Below, piece after piece: positions 7,114 to 13,809 of a stretch of 13,809 nt of DNA. The translations under genes were made by a program, and so were the position numbers. The notes under the pieces were generated by a model. That model was not told the DNA's origin. It did no database searches and was given only the letters and a program-made list of their open reading frames with translations. Numbering within the stretch: the first letter of the stretch is position 1; each line of letters begins with the position of its first letter. The stretch is taken from positions 1 through 13,809 of the forward strand of contig DATIOF010000025.1 of assembly GCA_035473395.1 (NCBI GenBank), written 5' to 3'. This DNA comes from AC-32 sp035473395. GTDB lineage: Bacteria; Actinomycetota; Thermoleophilia; Gaiellales; Gaiellaceae.

Positions 7114-7140
7114 AACGGCGCGGGTACCATACGCCGCCGG
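7114..7140. promoter_or_regulatory. Divergent promoter region, ROK kinase / LCP protein
   Basis: Only 27 bp separate the TTG at 7113 (-) from the ATG at 7141 (+). Overlapping -10-like hexamers sit in the one AT-richer patch: TACCAT on the plus strand (7125-7130), 10 nt before the ATG, and TATGGT on the minus strand (7131-7126), 12 nt before the TTG. Neither gene has a Shine-Dalgarno sequence here, so leaders would be very short. No convincing -35 is seen on either side. Confidence 0.35.
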
Positions 7141-8316
7141 ATGTCGACGCCCGGCGGAGAGAAGCCCTACCGCGTCTACCGGGGAGGGCGCACGAAGGGC
7201 CGGGTGCCGACGGTCGGGCGGCCCGAGAAATCAGCGCCGCGCCCGAAGGCCGAGCGCGACGGGCGCAGCAACTACCGTGGCCCCGGTGCGAAGACGACCG
7301 CCCGCCGCCCGCGCCAGATCCGCTGGGCCCGCGAGCTGACGATCGCGCTCGTCCTGGTCCTCGTCTTCTTCATCGCCTGGGCCACGATCGGCTACCTCGT
7401 CTTCCGCAGCGGCGTCTCGGAGGCGAACAAGCGGCTGCCCCAGAGCGCCCGGCGGGCGCTGACGCCCGACCAGGGCAGCCTGCTCTCGACCCCGACCGCG
7501 ATCCTGCTGCTCGGCACCGACCACTCGAGCGCGGCCGCCCGCGCCGGCGACCGGCACTCCGACTCGATCACGCTCCTGCGCACCGATCCGCCGCACCACC
7601 GGCTCTACTACCTCTCGATCCCCCGCGACCTCCGCGTCGAGATCCCCGGGTACGGCGCCTCGAAGATCAACACGGCCTTCCAGGTGGGCGGCCCCCGCCT
7701 CGCGGCGCGCACGGTCTCGACCTACACCGACATCCCGATCAACCACATCGTGGTCGTCAACTTCGCCGAGTTCAAAGACCTGATCGACGCGGTCGGCGGG
7801 ATCGACGTCGTCGTCACGGAAAAGATCCAGTCGAAGTTCGACTGCCCGTATGGCACCGAGGCGCGCTGCGCGCGCTGGCCTGGCTGGCGCTTCTCCCCGG
7901 GCAAGCAGCACATGAGCGGGCAGCGGGCGCTGATCTACTCGCGTGTCCGCAAGAACGCCCTCAACCCCGCGGACAGCGACATCACGCGTGGCGAACGAAC
8001 CCAGGCGGTGCTGCAGGCACTGATGAGCAAGCTGGCGAGCTTCTCGACCTTCATGCGGCTGCCGTTCGAGGGCAAGAAGCTGATGAAGCCGCTCGCGACC
8101 GACCTCTCGGCCAACGACTTCGCCGGGCTCGGCTGGGCGAAGTTCCGGGCCGACCGCACGCTCCACTGCCGCCTCGGCGGGACCTCCACCGGCGGCGACA
8201 TCACGCCGAGCGAGGATAACGCGAAGGTGATCCTGATGGTGCTGGGCAAGTCGGCGCCGCAGCCGCCGGCGCCCTCTGGCGACAGCTATCCGCCCGGCTG
8301 CCTGACGAGCAAGTAG
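7141..8316 (+). CDS. LCP-family (LytR-CpsA-Psr) cell-wall glycopolymer ligase
   Basis: LCP enzymes move polyprenyl-linked glycopolymers (teichoic acids, arabinogalactan-type polymers or capsules) onto peptidoglycan outside the membrane. The 391-residue protein has a basic cytoplasmic tail (1-64), one membrane helix (about 67-88), then the LCP domain. That domain contains LLLGTDH, Asp141 in HSDSITLLR, Arg162 in SIPRDLRV, KINTAF (175-180), the VVVNFAEFKDLIDAVGGIDV core (205-224), and Arg283/Arg286 in DITRGERTQAVL. These match the conserved Asp and Arg residues that bind the pyrophosphate and Mg. Four Cys (235, 243, 343, 387) lie on the outer side and might form disulfides. The ATG at 7141 was chosen because upstream sequence in frame is antisense to the ROK gene. 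There is no ribosome-binding site. It converges stop-to-stop with fmdB. Confidence 0.92.
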   Translation: MSTPGGEKPYRVYRGGRTKGRVPTVGRPEKSAPRPKAERDGRSNYRGPGAKTTARRPRQIRWARELTIALVLVLVFFIAWATIGYLVFRSGVSEANKRLPQSARRALTPDQGSLLSTPTAILLLGTDHSSAAARAGDRHSDSITLLRTDPPHHRLYYLSIPRDLRVEIPGYGASKINTAFQVGGPRLAARTVSTYTDIPINHIVVVNFAEFKDLIDAVGGIDVVVTEKIQSKFDCPYGTEARCARWPGWRFSPGKQHMSGQRALIYSRVRKNALNPADSDITRGERTQAVLQALMSKLASFSTFMRLPFEGKKLMKPLATDLSANDFAGLGWAKFRADRTLHCRLGGTSTGGDITPSEDNAKVILMVLGKSAPQPPAPSGDSYPPGCLTSK

Positions 8317-8589
8317 CTACGCCTCGGCGGCCTTCTTCTTCTCTTCCTTCGGCTTGGCCGGTTCCGAGGAGGCGCCGTCGCCGTCCTTGGCGGGCGGCTT
8401 CTTGCCCGAGCCGCGGCCGTAGTCGGTGGTGTAGAAGCCCGAGCCCTTGAAGTGGACGGCGACGGGGTAGAGCACGCGCTCGAGCGGGCCCTCGCCGCAG
8501 ACCTCGCACTTCTCCGGCTGCGCGTCGCCGATCTTCTGGAACAGCTCGAACACGTGCCCGTTCGGGCAGCGGTACTCGTAGATCGGCAT
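8317..8589 (-). CDS. FmdB-family zinc-ribbon protein
   Basis: This is a 90-residue member of the FmdB small zinc-ribbon family, proposed as regulatory proteins but with no firm biochemical role. It begins MPIYEYRCPNGHVFE. The first metal pair reads C8 plus H12, where many members have CxxC, and the second pair is C28-x2-C31. The family signature FKGSGFYTTDY (47-57) follows. The tail (58-90) is disordered, rich in Lys, Glu, Ala and Pro. The ATG at 8589 has no Shine-Dalgarno sequence, but TATCCT ends 7 nt before it (over the last codons of the upstream gene), so a leaderless transcript is possible besides read-through. Its stop abuts the LCP stop, making the palindrome TAGCTA. Confidence 0.9.
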   Translation of the reverse strand: MPIYEYRCPNGHVFELFQKIGDAQPEKCEVCGEGPLERVLYPVAVHFKGSGFYTTDYGRGSGKKPPAKDGDGASSEPAKPKEEKKKAAEA

Positions 8590-8593
8590 GCGC

Positions 8594-8800
8594 TTAAGGA
8601 TAGTTGGGCGACTGGCTGCGGCCGCTCTCGCGTTCCAGGGTCTCGCGGTAGCAGGGCGCGTCCTCGAACGCGGCGAGGCCCGGCTGGATCGGGCGGCGCG
8701 GCCGGCGTCTCCGGCGCGCGGCGGCGAGCGCTGCCGAGGCGCCGAGCAGGCCGCCGATCACGAATGAGCGCAGTCGGGCCGACTGTGACTCTCGGTCCAC
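8594..8800 (-). CDS. Small single-helix membrane protein, unknown function
   Basis: This 68-residue protein starts at the GTG at 8800 and ends 4 nt before fmdB. A hydrophobic Gly/Ala-rich helix (about 13-28, VIGGLLGASAALAAA) is followed at once by RRRRRPRRP, so the positive-inside rule would put the C-terminal 40 residues in the cytoplasm. I recognise no family. The frame is open upstream to 8902, but that part lies antisense to the psuK start and is Arg-rich, so I reject it. The start choice is supported by TACAAT placed exactly 6 nt before the GTG. It is likely co-transcribed with fmdB. It could be a membrane anchor or scaffold; nothing shows a function. Confidence 0.6.
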   Translation of the reverse strand: MDRESQSARLRSFVIGGLLGASAALAAARRRRRPRRPIQPGLAAFEDAPCYRETLERESGRSQSPNYP

Positions 8801-8823
8801 GCGGCGATTGTACGGTTGGCCTC
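8801..8823. promoter_or_regulatory. Overlapping divergent -10 elements, leaderless starts
   Basis: In this 23-bp gap the minus strand has TACAAT (8812-8807), 6 nt before the GTG at 8800. The plus strand has TACGGT (8811-8816), 7 nt before the GTG at 8824. The two hexamers share two bases. Spacing of 6-7 nt puts the first transcribed base on the start codon in both directions, and neither gene has a Shine-Dalgarno sequence. No good -35 is seen. Because the elements overlap, transcription in the two directions may be mutually exclusive. Confidence 0.5.
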
Positions 8824-9645
8824 GTGATCTGCACTCTCGGCGACGTGCTCCTCGACGTGATCGTGCGGCTTTCCGCGGAGGTCGCGCCGGGCGCCGACAC
8901 ACCGGCCGAGACCCGGCTGGCGACCGGCGGCCAGGCCGCCAACGTGGCGGCGTGGGTCGTCGAGCTCGGCGAGAGCGCGCGTTGCGTGGCGAAGCAGGCG
9001 GACGATGCCGCCGGGTCGCTCGCGCGGACGCTGCTCGAAGATCGCGGGGTCGAGCTCGCCGGCCCGGTCACGGCCGGGACGACCGGGACGGTGGTCGCCC
9101 TCGTGTCGGCGGACGGCGAGCGGACAATGGCGACCGACCGCGGCGTGTCGGTCGAGCTGCGGACGGACGAGCTCGAGCCGGCGTGGTTCGAGGACTGCTC
9201 GTGGCTGCACCTCTCCGGCTACGCGCTGCTGGCCGAGCCGATCGCGGAGGCCGCGCTCGCCGCGGCGCGGCTGGCACGCACGCGGGAGGCGCGAGTGGCG
9301 GTCGACCTCTCCTCGTGGAGCGCGATCCGCGCGTACGGGCCGGAGCGCTTCCGCGCCAATCTCGACGCCGCCGCGCCCGACGTCGTCTTAGCGAACGAGC
9401 CCGAGTGGGAGATGGTCGGCGGCGCCTACGCCCTCGCCGAGACCGCCGTCGTGAAGCGCGGCTCGCGCGGAGTCGAGGTTCGATCCGCCGACGGTGTCGA
9501 GGAGTTTCTGCCGCTCGACGTGGAGGTCGTCGACACCACCGGCGCCGGCGACGCCCTGGCGGCCGGGTTCCTCGTCGGCGGGATCGAGCTCGGGCTCGAG
9601 GCGGCGGCTCGCTGCGTCGGCGCGCTCGGGGCGGTGCCTTCGTGA
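8824..9645 (+). CDS. psuK: PfkB-family kinase, probable pseudouridine kinase
   Basis: This 273-residue ribokinase-fold protein is probably the kinase that makes pseudouridine 5'-phosphate from free pseudouridine and ATP. It has the N-terminal PfkB pattern CTLGDVLLDV (3-12), the GGQAANVA sugar-binding signature (35-42), NEPEW (191-195), and the C-terminal signature DTTGAGDALAAGF (237-249) with catalytic base Asp243 and the anion hole. PfkB sequence alone does not set the substrate. The assignment rests on the 4-base GTGA overlap with psuG, the enzyme that consumes its product. The GTG at 8824 is chosen because the protein then starts exactly at the family's first strand. The likely alternative would be a ribokinase or another nucleoside kinase. 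Confidence 0.82.
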   Translation: MICTLGDVLLDVIVRLSAEVAPGADTPAETRLATGGQAANVAAWVVELGESARCVAKQADDAAGSLARTLLEDRGVELAGPVTAGTTGTVVALVSADGERTMATDRGVSVELRTDELEPAWFEDCSWLHLSGYALLAEPIAEAALAAARLARTREARVAVDLSSWSAIRAYGPERFRANLDAAAPDVVLANEPEWEMVGGAYALAETAVVKRGSRGVEVRSADGVEEFLPLDVEVVDTTGAGDALAAGFLVGGIELGLEAAARCVGALGAVPS

Positions 9646-10535
9646 CCGACGTGCTGCGAATCTCCGCGGAAGTGCAACAAGCCCTCCACGAGGGCGGCCC
9701 GGTCGTCGCGCTCGAGACTACGCTCGTGGCACACGGGTTCCCTCCCGGGGTGGGGGCGGAGGTGGGCCGGGCGGCCGAGGCGGCGGTCAGGTCCGAAGGG
9801 GCCGTGGCCGCAACGGTCGGTGTCCTGGACGGCCAGGTGGTGGTCGGGCTCGACGCCGAGGAGCTCGAGCGCTTCGGAGCGGCCGGAGCGGACGCGCGCA
9901 AGGCCGGCCCCCGCGACCTCGCCGCCTGCGTGGCGAGCGGCGAGCTCGGCGCGACGACGGTCGGCGGCACGCTCGCGGCCGCGCGCCTCGCGGGGATCAG
10001 GTTCATGGGGACCGGTGGGATCGGCGGCGTCCACCGCGGCTTCGCCGAGCGGCCGGACGTGAGCGCCGACCTGGCGCAGCTCGCGCGCACGCCGGCGCTC
10101 GTCGTCTCCTCCGGGATCAAGTCGCTGCTCGACGTGCCCGCGACCGCCGAGCTGCTGGAGACGCTGGGCGTGCCGGTGCTCGGCTACCGCACCGCCGAGC
10201 TGCCGCTCTTCTACAGCGCCGGCGGCGGCCCGCCGGTCTCGGCGCGGGTCGACTCGGCGGAGGAGGCCGCTCGCACCGCCGGAGCGCACTGGGAGCTCGG
10301 CGGCGCCGCGCTCCTGCTCGCGCGCGATCCCGACGACGGCGTGGACGTCGAGCCGCTGATCCAGGAGGCCCTCGCGTCAGCGGCCAAGCAGGGCATCCAC
10401 GGCCAGGAGGTGACGCCGTTCGTGCTCTCGTTCCTGCACGAGCACAGCGACGGGCGCACGCTCGAGGTCAACCGCGAGCTGATCGTCGCCAACGCCCGCC
10501 TCGCGGCGCACGTGGCCGTCGCCGCTACTGGTTGA
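9642..10535 (+). CDS. psuG: Pseudouridine-5'-phosphate glycosidase
   Basis: PsuG cleaves the C-C glycosidic bond of pseudouridine 5'-phosphate to give uracil and ribose 5-phosphate, allowing reuse of this modified nucleoside from RNA turnover. The 297-residue protein keeps the residues known for the E. coli enzyme with a constant offset of six: Glu25 (ALETTLVAHGFP), Lys87 (DARKAGPRDLA), Asp143 (SADLAQL, the metal ligand) and Lys160 (SSGIKSLLD, which forms the covalent adduct). GTGGIGGVHRG (123-133) and VNRELIVANARLAA (277-290) are also family hallmarks. The GTG at 9642 overlaps the psuK TGA. The 3' end overlaps the convergent GYD gene by 11 bp. The identification is secure. Confidence 0.96.
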   Translation: MTDVLRISAEVQQALHEGGPVVALETTLVAHGFPPGVGAEVGRAAEAAVRSEGAVAATVGVLDGQVVVGLDAEELERFGAAGADARKAGPRDLAACVASGELGATTVGGTLAAARLAGIRFMGTGGIGGVHRGFAERPDVSADLAQLARTPALVVSSGIKSLLDVPATAELLETLGVPVLGYRTAELPLFYSAGGGPPVSARVDSAEEAARTAGAHWELGGAALLLARDPDDGVDVEPLIQEALASAAKQGIHGQEVTPFVLSFLHEHSDGRTLEVNRELIVANARLAAHVAVAATG

Positions 10536-10812
10536 CCGAGCCGAGGAACTCGTCGATCGAGAGCGCCGTCAGCGTCTGCAGCTTCGCGCTGCCGCGGGCG
10601 CCGAGCGCCACCGACACGCGTGCGATCGTCTCGGCGTCCGGCGCCTCGACCACGTTGACGAAGTCGAACGGCCCGAGCGTCGCCCACTGGTGCACGACCT
10701 TGGCTCCGAGCTCCTCGACGTCGCGGTTCACCTCGCGCAGGCGATCAGGGTTGGCCTTCAGGGTCTGCACGCCCTGGGCGGTCAGGCTCGTGAGCATGAT
10801 GTAGGTCGGCAT
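10525..10812 (-). CDS. GYD-domain protein
   Basis: This 95-residue protein belongs to the GYD family, small predicted alpha/beta-barrel-type proteins of unknown biochemical role. The pattern is MPTYIMLTSLTAQGV, then a helix with an Arg/Asn/Glu-rich stretch, GAKVVHQWATLGPFDFV (the G-[YF]-D signature as GPFD, 67-70), VVEAPDAETIARV, and the closing GSAKLQTLTALSIDEFL. No catalytic residues are known. It has the only strong Shine-Dalgarno sequence I found in the window. Its 3' end overlaps psuG by 11 bp tail to tail, and its start lies within the open frame of the upstream membrane gene. The two are probably co-transcribed. Confidence 0.88.
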   Translation of the reverse strand: MPTYIMLTSLTAQGVQTLKANPDRLREVNRDVEELGAKVVHQWATLGPFDFVNVVEAPDAETIARVSVALGARGSAKLQTLTALSIDEFLGSVNQ

Positions 10813-11503
10813 CGCTCCTCCTCGCTCGCGGACGTCCCGACTCTACTCGGGCGGCCTGGTCGAAGTAGAGGAGGCTCGCGCCCAGCACGACCACCGGCCA
10901 GAGCACGCCTTCGGAGAGCGGTCGCGCGATCTCGGCCGCCTGCCCGCTGCCGGCGTTCAGCGCCACCGCGAGCACGCGCGTCGAGAGGTAGAACAGAATC
11001 CCGAGCGCCGCCATCGTCCCGAGCGAGTGCACGTAGTCGGCACGACCGAGCTGGAAGCCGCGCTTCAACGAGGCGACGAAGCCGGTTCCCTCCATCACCG
11101 CCGCCGGAACCGCGAGCCCGACCAGCGCGAGCCACGCCACCGCCGGGAGGATGTAGAGCAGCACGAGGGCCGGGAACGGCAGGAAGACCACGACGCCGAC
11201 CGCGAACGCGACGAACAGCCGGCGCCGGGGAATCGGCCGTTCGGCCGCGATCACCGCGGCACCGACGTAGGTCAACGTGAGCAGCAGCGCGCCGACGGTG
11301 ACGCTGAAGATCGCGTACGTCCAGCCGTCGAAGGCGCGAGCGACCACGCCGAACGCGCCGATCGGCAGGCCGAGCGCGAGCGACGGCCAGAAGCGGCGGC
11401 CGTAGAGCTTCATCGACTCGGCGACGAGCTGTCCGACCGGCCGGGTCTCCGGCGGCAGCGCGGGCGGGAGCGGCTGCTGCTTGCGCGTCGCGCGTCTGGC
11501 CAC
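10745..11503 (-). CDS. Six-helix membrane protein, GPDPase_memb-like layout
   Basis: This 252-residue integral membrane protein begins at the GTG at 11503. A basic, Pro-rich tail (1-25) leads to hydrophobic segments near 40-56, 61-86, 95-114, 116-137, 160-181 and 198-214. The layout (RPVGQLVAESMKLYGRRFWP start, a GTGFVASLKRGFQLGR loop, and LLYFDQAAR at the end of the last helix) recalls the membrane domain found in some glycerophosphodiester phosphodiesterases and related actinobacterial proteins. That match is from memory of the pattern and is tentative. The last ~22 residues (from about Asp231) overlap the GYD gene and look like shadow sequence. TAGGTT lies 6 nt before the GTG, suggesting a leaderless start. 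Confidence 0.75.
   Translation of the reverse strand: MARRATRKQQPLPPALPPETRPVGQLVAESMKLYGRRFWPSLALGLPIGAFGVVARAFDGWTYAIFSVTVGALLLTLTYVGAAVIAAERPIPRRRLFVAFAVGVVVFLPFPALVLLYILPAVAWLALVGLAVPAAVMEGTGFVASLKRGFQLGRADYVHSLGTMAALGILFYLSTRVLAVALNAGSGQAAEIARPLSEGVLWPVVVLGASLLYFDQAARVESGRPRARRSDADLHHAHEPDRPGRADPEGQP
10813..10823 (-). promoter_or_regulatory. Strong Shine-Dalgarno for the GYD gene
   Basis: The minus strand reads GAGGAGGAGCG directly before the ATG at 10812, a near-perfect anti-16S match at about 4-5 nt spacing. It fixes the start and contrasts with the Shine-Dalgarno-less starts elsewhere in the window. It lies inside the tail of the upstream membrane gene, so the GYD gene is probably translated from a shared mRNA. 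Confidence 0.75.
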
Positions 11504-11515
11504 GGGCTGAACCTA
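11504..11515 (-). promoter_or_regulatory. -10 element with leaderless spacing, membrane gene
   Basis: The minus strand reads TAGGTT (11515-11510) then CAGCCC then the GTG at 11503. The 6-nt gap places the predicted first transcribed base on the start codon. There is no Shine-Dalgarno sequence and no clear -35. Confidence 0.4.
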
Positions 11516-11522
11516 CCCGCTC

Positions 11523-11552
11523 TTGAACCCGCGACGGCCGATGGTGTAAAAG
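11523..11552 (+). promoter_or_regulatory. Promoter of the cupredoxin-like gene
   Basis: TTGAAC (11523-11528) is followed by an 18-nt spacer, then TAAAAG (11547-11552), then CGGCCG, then the GTG at 11559. Both hexamers stand out in GC-rich sequence. The 6-nt gap predicts a leaderless mRNA starting on the GTG. It is back-to-back with the -10 of the membrane gene, so 11504-11558 is a divergent control region. Confidence 0.5.
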
Positions 11553-11558
11553 CGGCCG

Positions 11559-12226
11559 GTGGGCGGGCGCTTCGTATTTCTCCTGGCGCTGGCGACGGGT
11601 CTCGCGGTCGCGGCACCGTCCGCGGCCACGCGCGAGGCCACCTGTTACAGCGACTGCCTGATCACGTATCTCCCGCACCAGGCGCTTCGGCCGTTCGACG
11701 ACGCCACGCTGGGCGCGTCCGTCACGTGGTCGAACCAGGACACCAAGTCCCACGTCGTGGCCGAGCGCCACGGCGTGTTTCGGTCGCCGGCCCTCGGTTT
11801 CACCCACACCTACAGCCGCATCATGTCCGCCGGGAGCTGGAGCTACTACGACCCGACTCATCCGAAGAGCTATCTGACCGAGGGCGTGTTCGCGGTCCGG
11901 CCGGTCCTTCGGCGCACGCTGCGGGCAGTGATCGGCTCCTGGGGCGGCCCGTTCGACACGACCGGGAAGCGATTCTGCGTCTACTGGTCGGTCACCCGCA
12001 CTCAGGACCTGGTGACCCACTACCTCCCGGTGCGGTACACGACGAGGTACAGCGGCAAGCTCGTGACCGGTCACCGCCTGGTCGACGATCAGGGTCACGC
12101 GTTCGTGCTGTTCGGCACCGACAAGGTGTCGGTGAAGGCGCGTTCCGGCAACGGAACTACCTGCCCGAAGAGCGTCATCGCGCACCGCCACGGTTGGAGC
12201 GACCCCGCCGTCGCGCTGCAGCCGAT

Positions 12227-12230
<4 letters not shown>
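11559..12230 (+). CDS. Secreted cupredoxin-like protein lacking the copper Cys
   Basis: This is a 223-residue exported protein. Residues 1-23 form a signal peptide (GRFVFLLALATGLAVAAPSAA). Residues about 35-115 have a plastocyanin-type rhythm: ASVTWSNQDTKSHVVAE, a central FTHTYSRIMSAGSWSYYDPTHP, and a closing EGVFAVRP strand. His65 and His101 sit where type 1 copper ligands usually are, but the expected Cys in YYCxxHP is Asp98 and no Met ligand is evident, so classical blue-copper binding is unlikely. Residues 116-223 form a second domain I do not recognise, rich in Tyr, Thr, Val and basic residues. Four Cys (29, 33, 140, 202) could make two disulfides. The GTG start is set by the promoter spacing and signal peptide. 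Confidence 0.72.

Positions 12231-13809
<1,579 letters not shown>

Noticed and set aside
7003..7140. N-terminal extension of the LCP protein
   Set aside because: It is antisense to the ROK kinase coding sequence and precedes the ATG at 7141 that gives a normal cytoplasmic tail and helix.
8801..8902. N-terminal extension of the 68-residue membrane protein
   Set aside because: It lies antisense to the psuK start and is Arg/Pro-rich; the -10 spacing supports the GTG at 8800.
9068..10120. 350-codon minus-strand open frame opposite psuK/psuG
   Set aside because: Low-complexity Arg/Pro/Ser composition; the plus strand carries well-conserved enzyme motifs throughout.

Overview
The window is a very GC-rich, gene-dense bacterial chromosome segment with near-zero intergenic space, frequent GTG/TTG starts and 4-base stop/start overlaps. 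The gene content (the rsmI-metG-tatD-rsmA-ispE order, an LCP protein, FmdB, PsuK/PsuG, ClpB) points to an actinobacterium. A deep lineage such as Thermoleophilia is my guess; no rRNA or other decisive marker is present.

Left region (32-7113, all minus strand), read in transcription order: a ROK sugar kinase, RsmI (16S rRNA C1402 2'-O-methyltransferase), a secreted LytM/M23-like protein with a degenerate active site, MetG, TatD, RsmA/KsgA, IspE, a small four-helix membrane protein, and finally tRNA-Gln(UUG). MetG to IspE are joined by GTGA/ATGA overlaps and are probably one translationally coupled operon for translation quality (MetRS, two rRNA methylases, tRNA) and isoprenoid precursor synthesis. 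Many actinobacteria carry a resuscitation-promoting factor between tatD and rsmA. Here there is none, and the only cell-wall-type protein is the LytM protein between rsmI and metG.

Middle region (7114-8800): a divergent start region separates the ROK kinase from an LCP-family cell-wall glycopolymer ligase (+). The LCP gene converges stop-to-stop on an FmdB zinc-ribbon gene (-), which is preceded by a 68-residue single-helix membrane protein.

Right region (8801-13809): a 23-bp divergent region drives psuK-psuG (+), a pseudouridine breakdown pair (kinase, then C-glycosidase). It converges on a GYD-domain protein and a six-helix membrane protein (-). A second divergent promoter region drives a secreted cupredoxin-like protein (+), which converges on the 3' part of clpB (-), cut by the window edge.

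No mobile element, phage gene, CRISPR array or obvious novel multi-gene system is visible; this is mostly housekeeping DNA. The observations most worth a second look are: several start codons sitting exactly 6-7 nt after a -10-like hexamer (leaderless transcription); the LytM domain lacking its HxH motif; a 236-nt same-strand overlap, or hidden frameshift, into metG; and a cupredoxin-like protein lacking the copper cysteine.
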